Assembly (NCBI GenBank): GCA_028874215.1
Contig: JAPPLF010000025.1
Span: 42,262-106,261, forward strand
Length of the DNA stretch: 64,000 bases
Reading direction: 5' to 3'
DNA from: Acidobacteriota bacterium
GTDB lineage: Bacteria; Acidobacteriota; UBA6911; RPQK01; JAJDTT01
Positions 9,071-17,440 of the stretch are shown piece by piece (positions within the stretch are counted from its first letter, which is position 1; each line of letters begins with the position of its first letter). Position numbers and translations under genes: made by a program. The notes below the pieces were generated by a model, which ran no database searches, was not told the DNA's origin, and saw only the letters and a list, made by a program, of their open reading frames with translations.

Positions 9071-10198
9071 ATGAACGGTGACACCGACGGTGGAGCGCGA
9101 TCCATCAAATACGGCATGTTCATCATGCCCTACCATCCTTCCGGCAAGCCGCTGGCCCAGTGCTTCGACGAGGACGTCGAACTGGTCATCCGGGCGGAGG
9201 AGCTCGGTTTCGACGAGTTCTGGATCGGCGAGCACCACACGATGAGGTTCGAGCCCATCGTGGTCCCGGAGGTGTTCATCGGACGCGTGCTTGGCGTGAC
9301 GGAGCGGATTCGTCTGGGAGCCGCGCCCGTATGCCTCAATCTGCACCATCCGGCGTACGTGGCCACGCGGCTCGGCTTTCTGGATCATCTTTCAAAAGGA
9401 AGGCTCAATCTCTGCTTCGCGCCCAACAGCGTCAGCACCGACATGGAACTCTACGGCTACCATCCGAAAGATGGCGGCGCCATGACGAGGGAAGCGCTGG
9501 ACGTCATCCTCGACTTGTGGGCGTCGGACCCGCCCTACCACCACGAAGGCAAATTCTGGCAGTTCTCGCTGGAGGAGAACGTCGATGAGGCGACGGGGAT
9601 CGGTTTCATTTTCAAGCCTCTGCAGCAGCCGCATCCACCCATCGCCATGCCGGGCCTCAGCCGCAACTCGGGCACCCTCACCCTGGCCGGCCAGCGCGGG
9701 TACGCTCCCTTCTCGGCCGCCCTGGCCACCGGAAACGTCCTGGCGGACAACTGGGCCACCTACGCCCGGGCCGCCGCCGAAGCGGGCCGCGAACCCGATC
9801 CCGGGACCTGGAAGGTCTGCCGCGCCATCTTCCTGGCCGACACGACCGAGGAGGCGGTGAAGCTCGCCCGCAACAACTCGGTGGGGGGGAACTACGAGTA
9901 CATCGCGTCCCTGATGGACAACTCACTGGGGCACCGGGACATCCTGAAGCGCGACCTCGACATGCCGGACGCCGAGTGCAACATGGATTTCTGGCTCAAG
10001 GAGCAGATCATCGCCGGCGACGTCGACGAGGTGCTCCGGCGGTTGCTGGAGCTCATGGAAGAGAGCGGACCTTTCGGCACCCTGGTCCTGATGGGCTTCG
10101 ACTGGGACGACAAGCCGAGTTGGATCCGCAACCTGGAACTGTTCGCCAATGAGCTGATGCCCGCCTTGAACAAGGCCGTTTCCGGCGTTACGGCGTGA
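9071..10198 (+). CDS. LLM-class (luciferase-like) flavin-dependent oxidoreductase
   Basis: A 375-residue protein of the bacterial luciferase superfamily (TIM barrel using FMN or F420). Recognisable segments are GFDEFWIGEHHTMRFEP (the family's E-H-H loop after strand 2), TERIRLGAAP, HHPAYVATRLGFLDHLSKGR and the late ISRNSGTLTLAGQRGYAP-like segment PGLSRNSGTLTLAGQRGYAP. It resembles members that oxidise hydrocarbons or terpenes, but the substrate is not readable. ATG 9071 has AAAGGAG 10 bases upstream. The preceding gene ends 47 bases before, so it may be the third member of the operon that begins at 6055. Confidence 0.9.
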   Translation: MNGDTDGGARSIKYGMFIMPYHPSGKPLAQCFDEDVELVIRAEELGFDEFWIGEHHTMRFEPIVVPEVFIGRVLGVTERIRLGAAPVCLNLHHPAYVATRLGFLDHLSKGRLNLCFAPNSVSTDMELYGYHPKDGGAMTREALDVILDLWASDPPYHHEGKFWQFSLEENVDEATGIGFIFKPLQQPHPPIAMPGLSRNSGTLTLAGQRGYAPFSAALATGNVLADNWATYARAAAEAGREPDPGTWKVCRAIFLADTTEEAVKLARNNSVGGNYEYIASLMDNSLGHRDILKRDLDMPDAECNMDFWLKEQIIAGDVDEVLRRLLELMEESGPFGTLVLMGFDWDDKPSWIRNLELFANELMPALNKAVSGVTA

Positions 10199-10358
10199 AC
10201 GCCTCCGGTGTGCTGAGCTGCCTGTAGAGGGGATGGAATCTGACTTATTGCAGGCAGGTTCGGCCAGATTCCTGTGGTAGCATGATGGTAGTTGGCACCT
10301 CTTGGATCCAAGTTTTTCGGAAAGCGGACGGAAGGCGCTTAGCCGAGGAGGAGACCAG

Positions 10359-11054
10359 ATGTTCGATCGAGCAGTAGGGGACCTCCGCGAGCTTCCCTCC
10401 TACACAGTTTCCGAGGTTGCGCACTACCTTACCGTGCCGCCGTCGACCATCCGGTTTTGGTCCGTTGGCCGGGGTCCTTATGAGCCACTCATTGAACTCC
10501 CCGACTGTTCCCCAAACAACCCAACGCTGCTCTCGTTCCTTAACCTCGTTGAACTCCACGTTCTCGCTGCCGTCAGGCGCAAGCATGGTGTAGCAATGCC
10601 GAAGGTCCGAAAGGCCATCAAGTACTTGATGGAGACCGCTCCATCCGTAACCGACCAGCGGCATCCGTTGATCAGTTACGAAATGGAGACAGACGGCCTG
10701 GATCTGTTCATCGAACGCTATGGACGGCTGATCAATATCAGTCAGTCGGGTCAGTTGGCGATGCGGGAGCTTATCCAAACTGCCTTACATCGGATCGTGC
10801 GCGACTCCCGCAAGGTGCCCATCAGGCTGTATCCATTCACCCGAACCGAAATGCGAGATGCACCCGAGATGGTGGTCATAGACCCAAGGCTGTCTGCTGG
10901 CCGACCCGTGATCGCCGGAACCGGGCTCACAACCCAGATCATTGCCGAGCGCTACAAGGCGGGTGAGTCAGTCACCCAGCTAGCAAGAGACTACGGGCGT
11001 GAAGAATCGGAAATCGAAGAAGCGCTCCGGTGTGAGATCAAGCTCGCCGCGTGA
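10359..11054 (+). CDS. DUF433/VapB45-type antitoxin with N-terminal HTH
   Basis: A 231-residue protein. Residues 15-45 (SYTVSEVAHYLTVPPSTIRF) form a MerR-like helix-turn-helix for operator binding. Residues 170-225 are a DUF433 domain (VIDPRLSAGRPVIAGTGLTT, then AERYKAGESVTQLARDYG), typical of antitoxins paired with PIN-like toxins. GAGGAGGAG about 6 bases before ATG 10359 decides the start over the further upstream option. Its end overlaps the toxin gene by 56 bases, so the pair is translated together. It should repress its own promoter, but I found no clear operator. Confidence 0.85.
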   Translation: MFDRAVGDLRELPSYTVSEVAHYLTVPPSTIRFWSVGRGPYEPLIELPDCSPNNPTLLSFLNLVELHVLAAVRRKHGVAMPKVRKAIKYLMETAPSVTDQRHPLISYEMETDGLDLFIERYGRLINISQSGQLAMRELIQTALHRIVRDSRKVPIRLYPFTRTEMRDAPEMVVIDPRLSAGRPVIAGTGLTTQIIAERYKAGESVTQLARDYGREESEIEEALRCEIKLAA

Positions 11055-11457
11055 GGAACCCACCCTCTTCCTGGATCGCAATCTCGGAAGGCACATCATT
11101 GCAAACCGGCTTCGGCGGGAAGGCATGAAAGTCGAGGTGCATGATGACCACCTGCCGACAGATGCGCCAGACGAAGAATGGATTGCTCTCGTCGGAGAGA
11201 GGGGCTGGATTGCGCTCACGAAAGATCGCAACCTCCGCTACCGGGCTGCTGAGATCAAATCTGTTGCTCAAAATGCAGCTCGGATCATCGTAATTCGAGC
11301 CAAGAATGCAACAGGGTCCGATATTGCTGAGTTGTTGGTGAAAGGAGGGCGCCAGATCGCTCGCTTCGCAGCGAAGCAGGATGCTCCATTCGTTGCTGCA
11401 ATTTATCGTAGCGGCAGGGTGAAAAGGTATCCCGTGGACCTCTCGAGCAGAGTATGA
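10999..11457 (+). CDS. VapC45-type PIN-like toxin
   Basis: A 152-residue RNase-like toxin. Acidic positions of a PIN-like site are visible in LFLDRNLGRHII, DEEWIALVGERGW and LTKDRNLRYR. This arrangement, plus the partner gene, matches VapC45/PIN-like proteins that are linked to DUF433 antitoxins. The GTG start at 10999 lies inside the antitoxin gene; GAAGAATC-type sequence around it is a poor ribosome-binding site, consistent with translational coupling. A later internal start is possible because the first 18 residues are basic and low in structure. Confidence 0.8.
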   Translation: MKNRKSKKRSGVRSSSPREEPTLFLDRNLGRHIIANRLRREGMKVEVHDDHLPTDAPDEEWIALVGERGWIALTKDRNLRYRAAEIKSVAQNAARIIVIRAKNATGSDIAELLVKGGRQIARFAAKQDAPFVAAIYRSGRVKRYPVDLSSRV

Positions 11458-11558
11458 ACCACCGGATTTGTTGTCTGGCCAGAGCCGCGGCTTGGTTGTT
11501 CACAGATAGTTGACACAATTTACAAACCGATAACTGTCTCTCTGGTGAGAGGTTCAGG

Positions 11559-12317
11559 TCAGGCCAGAGCCGCTCCGTCGACGTTCATTACTTGTCCGGC
11601 GACGAAGGAGGCTTTGTCCGAACACAACCAAACGATGGCCTCGGCGATTTCCTCGGGCCGTCCCATGCGACCGATTCTAAGACTGTCTCGATATTCTTTG
11701 ACTAATGCGGGATAGTCCAACTCCTGCTGGTCGACCATTTCCGTCTGGACGAATCCGGGATTGATGGCGTTCACACGAATATTCCTGGCGACCAGGTCGA
11801 CCGCGGCCGCCCGTGTCAGCATGGTGACAGCCACCTTGGACGCTCCATATACCGCCAGGTCGGGGGTTCCCGCCCCACCGGCGACAGAGGCGATGTTCAC
11901 GATCACTCCGGACCCCTGCCGAAGCATCTGGATGATTTCATATTTCATGCACAGCCAGATGCCCTTGGTGTTGGTTGCCATCACACGATCGTAGTTTTCC
12001 TCGGTGCACTCATGGATCTTGCCCATTTCTCCCAGAATGCCGGCAACGTTGATCCCGCAATCCAGCCGGCCATGGCGGCTCACGCAGGCTTGGACCAGCG
12101 CCTCGACTTCGGCGGCTTTCGACACATCGCAGCCAACGGCCATCGCCTCCCCACCGGCCGCTTGGACCAACCGGACGGTCTCGCTCGCTTTGTCCTGTTG
12201 CACATCAGCCACGACCACTTCGGCGCCTTCCCGGGCAAGCAGTAGACAGGTGGCTCGGCCAATTCCTGAGGCCCCGCCCGTTACCAAAGCAATTCGGTTG
12301 TTGAGACTGGCTGCCAT
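11559..12317 (-). CDS. SDR-family oxidoreductase
   Basis: Classical short-chain dehydrogenase of 252 residues. TGGASGIG at 14-21 binds the nucleotide, D38 in VVADVQ favours NAD(H) over NADP(H), NVAGI is the NAG-type motif, and the catalytic S-Y-K set is present in NIASVAGG and YGASK. The C-terminal GRPEEIAEAIVWLCSDKASFVAGQ is the usual SDR ending. Substrate is probably a sugar alcohol or hydroxy acid, but not determinable. It stands alone, with its 5' end facing the converging envelope block. Confidence 0.93.
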   Translation of the reverse strand: MAASLNNRIALVTGGASGIGRATCLLLAREGAEVVVADVQQDKASETVRLVQAAGGEAMAVGCDVSKAAEVEALVQACVSRHGRLDCGINVAGILGEMGKIHECTEENYDRVMATNTKGIWLCMKYEIIQMLRQGSGVIVNIASVAGGAGTPDLAVYGASKVAVTMLTRAAAVDLVARNIRVNAINPGFVQTEMVDQQELDYPALVKEYRDSLRIGRMGRPEEIAEAIVWLCSDKASFVAGQVMNVDGAALA

Positions 12318-12457
12318 GAGAACCTCCTTCGAGCGTCAATGGTGTTTTCGGATCTGCGGACGAGAATTCCTATTGTCACTAATAGTTTCTCTCTGTTTCC
12401 AGATCTATTGAAAGATGACTGGGAGCTCCAACGCCGCTCTTGGGGAAACCTGGTCCA

Positions 12458-14215
12458 CTACGGCTTCCACGGTATTCCGGAGCCTTCCTGGAGGGTGACG
12501 AGGCGATCCGCTTCCACCCCTTCCCAGGTCTCGCTGCCACCCCCGGGCCAGTGGACGATGACGGCCTCGACCTCTTTGTCCCGGCCCAAGCCGAAGTGCA
12601 CCCGATGGTCGTTGGCGTTCAGATAGCTGCCGTCGGTATGTGCGCGGCGCCATAACGTGCTCTGACCCTGGCGCTGCACTCCCACCCGGGCTCCCACCCC
12701 GTAGCGGTTGCTTTGCGTCCCCTCCAGTTGAATTTGCAGCCAGTGGTGCCGCGACCCGGTCCCGTTCAACAGCAACCGTACGGGCCCGTTGTTGTTGGTG
12801 ATCAGAATGTCCACGTCACCATCGTTGTCGATATCGCCAAAGGCGGCTCCCCGGCTCACTTCCGACAGTTGCAGGGCCGCTCCCGCCTCGGCGGTCGTTT
12901 CCCGATAGTTCCCGTCTCCCTCGTTATGGAACAGTTGGTTGATTTGATCGTAGGCATAATCGGCCGGTTCGGCCAGCCGCGTCATTCGCACCGCGCCATT
13001 GGCCATGAACAGATCCAGGTGCCCGTCGTTGTCGTAGTCGAACCACCGGGTGCCGAAACCGGTGTAATTGTGAACCCGGGTCAATCCGAAACGGCTGGTC
13101 TGGTCGGAAAAGCCGCCGGCGCCATCGTTCAGGTAGAGGGTATGGGTCTCTTCCGTCAGATGGGTCATGAAGAGGTCTTCGCTGCCGTCGTTGTTGAAAT
13201 CGGCGGCCGTGACCCCCATGCTGGCTTCCGCTTGGCCGTCGACGTTGAACGCCGTCCCTGAGAACAACCCCGCCTCTTCGAAGCTTCCGTTTCCCCGGTT
13301 GAGCCAGAGTTGATTGGGAGTCTTGTCATTGGCGACGTAGATATCCGTCCAACCGTCATCATTGAAGTCCGCGCAAACGACGCCCAATCCATTGCCGAAC
13401 GCGGCCGCCAGGCCCGCCTGCTCCGTCACGTCGACAAATCGGCGCCCGCCGTCGTTGCGAAAGAACCGGTCCGGCAATGGGGAATAGACTGTGGGGAAAC
13501 AGTAATCCCTGGCGCCCGCGGTTCTGCAAACCTGGTTTCCCGCGACCGTGAACCCAACGTAGTTTGTCAGGAACAAATCTAGGTCGCCGTCGCGATCGTA
13601 GTCCAGGAAGGCGGCGCTGGTGGTCCAGCGGGAATCCTCGGCTCCCACTCCCTTCATTGGGGTGAAGGTCCCGTCTCCGTTGTTGCGATACAAGAGATTG
13701 GGTCCGTAGTTGGTCAGGTAGAGGTCGAGGTCTCCGTCGTTGTCGTAGTCCCCAACCGCGGCCCCCATCCCGTAGCTGACCGAGTCGACTCCGGCTTGGG
13801 CGGTGACCTCCCTGAACTTGAGACTTCCGCCGGGGATCAGATCGTTTCGATACAACCGGTGCCCCGGTTTCCACCCGGGATCTGGAGGAAACCAGGACTG
13901 GGAGGGAGTCTTGGCCGGTTCCAGCATCGCGCCTTGCACCAGGTAGACATCCAGGTCGCCGTCGCCGTCGTAGTCCAACAGGGCGGCTCCGGAGCCCACG
14001 ATTTCAGGCAGGTAAAACTTGCCGCCGGCCCCGTTGAAGTGCTGGAAATCCAGCCCCACCCGGGAAGCCGCTTCCGAGAAAAGGGGAGTTGGAAGCGATG
14101 GGTCTTGCGCCACAAGAGCCGGCCAGGCCGAGGCTCCCCAGAGGAGTCCGGCCAGCAGCCGGCCGGCGGGCCGTCGGCAGGACCGCCGGGCCGGAGAGGC
14201 AGCCACATTTCTCAT
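12458..14215 (-). CDS. ASPIC/UnbV (CRTAC1-type) FG-GAP repeat protein, copy A
   Basis: A 585-residue exported protein: signal sequence (RLLAGLLWGASAWPALVAQ), then seven or so FG-GAP/VCBS blades marked by calcium-binding DxDGDxD loops (DYDGDGDLDVYL, DYDNDGDLDLYL, DYDRDGDLDLFL, DFNNDGSEDLFM, DYDNDGHLDLFM, DIDNDGDVDILI). The last 80 residues form the ASPIC/UnbV domain (NRYGVGARVGV, HFGLGRDKEVEAVIVHWPGG). The family is extracellular or periplasmic; the function is unknown. Its start overlaps the end of the TPR gene by ATGA. A mirror-image copy lies at 32208, and a 651-base tract of the two genes looks identical. Confidence 0.93.
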   Translation of the reverse strand: MRNVAASPARRSCRRPAGRLLAGLLWGASAWPALVAQDPSLPTPLFSEAASRVGLDFQHFNGAGGKFYLPEIVGSGAALLDYDGDGDLDVYLVQGAMLEPAKTPSQSWFPPDPGWKPGHRLYRNDLIPGGSLKFREVTAQAGVDSVSYGMGAAVGDYDNDGDLDLYLTNYGPNLLYRNNGDGTFTPMKGVGAEDSRWTTSAAFLDYDRDGDLDLFLTNYVGFTVAGNQVCRTAGARDYCFPTVYSPLPDRFFRNDGGRRFVDVTEQAGLAAAFGNGLGVVCADFNDDGWTDIYVANDKTPNQLWLNRGNGSFEEAGLFSGTAFNVDGQAEASMGVTAADFNNDGSEDLFMTHLTEETHTLYLNDGAGGFSDQTSRFGLTRVHNYTGFGTRWFDYDNDGHLDLFMANGAVRMTRLAEPADYAYDQINQLFHNEGDGNYRETTAEAGAALQLSEVSRGAAFGDIDNDGDVDILITNNNGPVRLLLNGTGSRHHWLQIQLEGTQSNRYGVGARVGVQRQGQSTLWRRAHTDGSYLNANDHRVHFGLGRDKEVEAVIVHWPGGGSETWEGVEADRLVTLQEGSGIPWKP

Positions 14216-15621
14216 GGCCGCTTGCCCGCCTGCCGCAACCTTTGCAGGAACTTCCCGACATCGGCCGCCAGTTCACGCTTCCCCATGGAAAAGGCCTTTG
14301 CCTGGGCCTTTACGGCAGAGTCGACGGCTTTATCCAGCTCGCCCAGGCGGGCGTAGCTGTGAGCCAGTACGTAATGGCGCACCGGGGTTCCCTCATCCTC
14401 TACCGTCAGGGTCTTCAGGAAGTGACCGATCGCCTCCGCATCCCTCCCTTGTTTCTGAAGCAGCAGCCCCAGCTGAAAATGGGCATCCATGAAATGCGAC
14501 CGATTCTCGATGGCCAGGCGGAAGCGTTCTTCCGCCTCTCTCACCTGACCGCCGTTTGCCAGATTGGCGCCCAATAGGTAATGCGACTCGGCCCGGTAAG
14601 GATCGAGTTCCAGAGCTTTCCGGAACGCTTCTTCAGCTTCCTGACCGCGACTCTGAAGCGTTCGTAGAATACCCAGATTGTGGTGGATTTCGTGAAGCCG
14701 GGGATCGAGTCTGTGCGCCGCCTGGTAATGTTCTTCCGCCTTGACCAGATCTCCCAGGGTGAGAAAGTTGAAGAACAGGTTGGCGTGCGCCCCGGCGTGC
14801 CGGGGGTCTTCTTTCAGGGCCCGCTCAAACTCGCCAAGCGCTTCAGAGATTTGCGCTTTCCTCTGAAATCCCAGTCCTCGCAGGTAGTGGTATTCCGCCT
14901 TGGATTGAAGCCGGCGGAGCGAATCCAACAGAGGGTCCACCAAGGGAGGCGGATCCCCCTGAACCCGTTGAAAAAGGAGTAGGTGCCGGCGAGCCTTCTC
15001 TTTTTTTCCCAGGCTGCGGTACACGGTGCCGAGCCCATAGTGGGCGGCCCCGAAATCGGGCGCCAACCGGGAAGCGGTCCGGTAGCTCTTCAAGGCTGCC
15101 CGAGTCTCGCCTCGAGCAAACCGGACCCGGCCGAGTCCGTAATGGGCACGTGCAGAATCGGGATGTTGCCGAACCACCTCGCGATAAATCTTTCCGCTCT
15201 CGTCCCAGTCGCCCACCGTCCGAAGCAGTTTGCCGAGTCTCAGTTGCGCCGGAAGATAGTCCGGGGCCAATTCGACGGCTCTCCGAAGAGCGGGAATCGC
15301 TTCTGCATCCCGGCCGATCGCGGTCATCGCGACGCCCAGATAGTACGGCCAGCGAAAGTTGGATGGTTCGATGGACCCGACTCGCCGGTAAAACGTGGAG
15401 GCGAGTTCATATTGTCCGAAACCGTGCAGAAGCATTGCCAGCCGGCCATTGAGTTCGCTATCCGCCGGGTTTTCCAGAGCTTCCCGATAGGTTTCAAGCA
15501 GCCGTTGACGGTCACGGGGCTCGAAAGCTTCCAGCAACCGTTCGGCCAATTGGGGCGGTGGAGGCGATTCCGGGGTCGCGGCAGCGATGAAAACCAAACT
15601 CAAGGTCCAAAGCGGCAGCAT
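14212..15621 (-). CDS. exported TPR-repeat protein, copy A
   Basis: A 469-residue protein with a short signal peptide (MLPLWTLSLVFIAAATPES) and about ten tetratricopeptide repeats: for example PYYLGVAMTAIGRDAEAIPA, AHYGLGRVRFARGETRAALK, SHYLLGANLANGGQVREAEE and AHFQLGLLLQKQGRDAEAIG. TPR arrays bind partner proteins. It has exactly the same length as the copy at 30802, and is translationally coupled to the ASPIC/UnbV gene (ATGA overlap), implying a two-protein complex. The divergent GWxTD gene shares its 183-base upstream region. Confidence 0.9.
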   Translation of the reverse strand: MLPLWTLSLVFIAAATPESPPPPQLAERLLEAFEPRDRQRLLETYREALENPADSELNGRLAMLLHGFGQYELASTFYRRVGSIEPSNFRWPYYLGVAMTAIGRDAEAIPALRRAVELAPDYLPAQLRLGKLLRTVGDWDESGKIYREVVRQHPDSARAHYGLGRVRFARGETRAALKSYRTASRLAPDFGAAHYGLGTVYRSLGKKEKARRHLLLFQRVQGDPPPLVDPLLDSLRRLQSKAEYHYLRGLGFQRKAQISEALGEFERALKEDPRHAGAHANLFFNFLTLGDLVKAEEHYQAAHRLDPRLHEIHHNLGILRTLQSRGQEAEEAFRKALELDPYRAESHYLLGANLANGGQVREAEERFRLAIENRSHFMDAHFQLGLLLQKQGRDAEAIGHFLKTLTVEDEGTPVRHYVLAHSYARLGELDKAVDSAVKAQAKAFSMGKRELAADVGKFLQRLRQAGKRP

Positions 15622-15804
15622 GGTCCTGATGATACCTGTTTGCCAAAAATGGGCTCAAGATGAGGGGCGCACCGGCGAACACCGGAATTGCTGACAAGAA
15701 AAGCGTTTTCTGACCGGGCCGTCCGTGTTTGTTGTACCGAACGGAGCGGAGGGTATAATGGGACCAATTCACCGTCGGTCGGGGTCAGGTTCTCCGAGGT
15801 GCCA

Positions 15805-17433
15805 ATGTCAAGAACCTTCGCAGGTTCTCCCGTGAGTGGCAGGTTCCTTCTGCTTGCCTTGTTTCTGGTTCTGCTCCCGGTCCAGGCCAAAGAGAAGAAG
15901 CGGGACGACCGGGCCGTTCTCCAGGAAGAGCAGGAGGACTACTTCAAGAAGTGGCTCAAGGAGGACGTCGTCTACATCATCACCGATGAGGAGCGGGGCG
16001 TGTTCAACGGCTTGGGCACCATGGACGAGAAGGAACAGTTCATCGAGCAGTTCTGGCGCCGGCGCGACCCGGATGCGAGAACGGCCGTCAACGAATACAA
16101 GGAAGAACATTACCGTCGTATTGCCTACGCCAACGATCATTTCTTCAGCGCCAAGGCCGGGTGGAGAACAGATCGCGGCAGGACCTACATCCTCTGGGGC
16201 CCGCCCGACGACCGCGAAATGCGTCCCTCGGGCGGCCGCTATGAAAGGCTGATCTACGAGGGCGGGGGAACGACGACGACTTATCCCTTCGAGCGCTGGA
16301 TCTATCGCCACATTCCAGGGATCGGGTCCGATGTCGAGTTGGAATTTGTCGACCAGTCAGGTACCGGTGAATACCGTCTGGCGCTGGGTATGGAGGAGAA
16401 AGATGCGCTCCTCCACAGCGAAGGCGGATTGACCATGGCAGAACAACTCGGGATGATGGACAAGTCCGAACGCCCTTATTTCACTCCATCCAATGCCCAT
16501 AACCCCTTTATTCAGGGGATCACGGGCATGCGCGCAAAAGATCGTCCTTTCGCTCGCATGGCGCGCTACTTCGATGTTCAGAAGGCTCCCGATATTCGGT
16601 ACAAGGACCTCCAGAAGCTGGTCGACAGCAGAGTCTTGTATCACAGCCTGCCGTTCGACCTCAGCAGCAACGCGATCAAACTGGACGATGCCAGGGCGCT
16701 GGTTGCCATTACCGTGGAGGTGCGCAACCAGGATCTGACATTTCAGGAGAATTCCGGCATCCGCCAGGCCCACCTTCGACTCTATGGACGCGTGCTGAAC
16801 GTGAGCGGCCGAATGCTGACCGAGTTTGAGCAGGAACTGGCCATCGACTACGAAGCCGAAGAATTCGAAACCAGCTTGACGGAACGGTCCGTTTATCAGA
16901 ATCAGATCGCAGTCCCGGCTGGCCTCTACAAGCTGACTCTGATCCTTGAAGACTTGCACGGTGAAAGGATGGGTTCAACGGAGACTCGTATACCGGCTCC
17001 CAGATATGACGAAAGCCAACTTGCCGCCTCTCTGATTCTGGCCCAGTCGATTCAGCAGCTTGGTGCGGTGCCGGATACGATCCGGATGTTCGTGCTCGGC
17101 GACCTGAAAGTGATCCCCAGTGTCAGCCGTACGTTTGTCTCTGACGCTTCACTGCCGGTCTATCTTCAGGTGTACAATCTGCAGGTGGATCAGGCACTGG
17201 CCAGACCGGATCCTGAAATCGTCTACGAAATCAGCAGGAAGGGGAAAGTCGTCAAGACCGTCTCCGGCATTGGCGGCCGGAACCTTGCCTATTTCTCACC
17301 GGAACGCGCGGTTTTCGTTCGACATCTTGACTTGGAGGGACTCCCGCTTGGGGACTATTCGTTGCGAGTGGCCGTACGTGACGGCATTTCCGGAGAATCG
17401 TCCGTAACCCGCGATCGATTCAAGATTCAATGA
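15805..17433 (+). CDS. GWxTD domain-containing secreted protein
   Basis: A 542-residue protein with a signal peptide (FLLLALFLVLLPVQA). Residues 40-135 form the GWxTD domain, with FWRRRDPD, EHYRRIAYAND, the name-giving GWRTD at 119-123 and GRTYILWGPPD. GWxTD proteins are typical of acidobacteria, deltaproteobacterial lineages and related phyla, and have no established biochemical function. The C-terminal 300 residues are beta-rich and resemble tandem immunoglobulin-like domains. It is followed after 7 bases by the cytochrome-TPR gene, so the two form one operon. Confidence 0.92.
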   Translation: MSRTFAGSPVSGRFLLLALFLVLLPVQAKEKKRDDRAVLQEEQEDYFKKWLKEDVVYIITDEERGVFNGLGTMDEKEQFIEQFWRRRDPDARTAVNEYKEEHYRRIAYANDHFFSAKAGWRTDRGRTYILWGPPDDREMRPSGGRYERLIYEGGGTTTTYPFERWIYRHIPGIGSDVELEFVDQSGTGEYRLALGMEEKDALLHSEGGLTMAEQLGMMDKSERPYFTPSNAHNPFIQGITGMRAKDRPFARMARYFDVQKAPDIRYKDLQKLVDSRVLYHSLPFDLSSNAIKLDDARALVAITVEVRNQDLTFQENSGIRQAHLRLYGRVLNVSGRMLTEFEQELAIDYEAEEFETSLTERSVYQNQIAVPAGLYKLTLILEDLHGERMGSTETRIPAPRYDESQLAASLILAQSIQQLGAVPDTIRMFVLGDLKVIPSVSRTFVSDASLPVYLQVYNLQVDQALARPDPEIVYEISRKGKVVKTVSGIGGRNLAYFSPERAVFVRHLDLEGLPLGDYSLRVAVRDGISGESSVTRDRFKIQ

Positions 17434-17440
17434 CAAGCAG

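Larger units (their letters stand above)
12458..15621. repeat. inverted duplication, arm A (TPR-ASPIC/UnbV operon)
   Basis: This two-gene operon on the minus strand is repeated in inverted orientation at 30802-33968. The 3' part of the second gene (12578-13228 here; 33198-33848 in arm B) shows no base difference that I could find, while the rest of both genes has diverged clearly at protein level. The pattern suggests an old duplication refreshed by gene conversion. Confidence 0.85.

Noticed and set aside
12700..13800. regular short DNA repeats suggesting a CRISPR or VNTR array
   Set aside because: They are the coding sequence of the FG-GAP calcium loops (GAC-x-GAC-GGC-type codons) in an intact gene, with no constant repeat unit.
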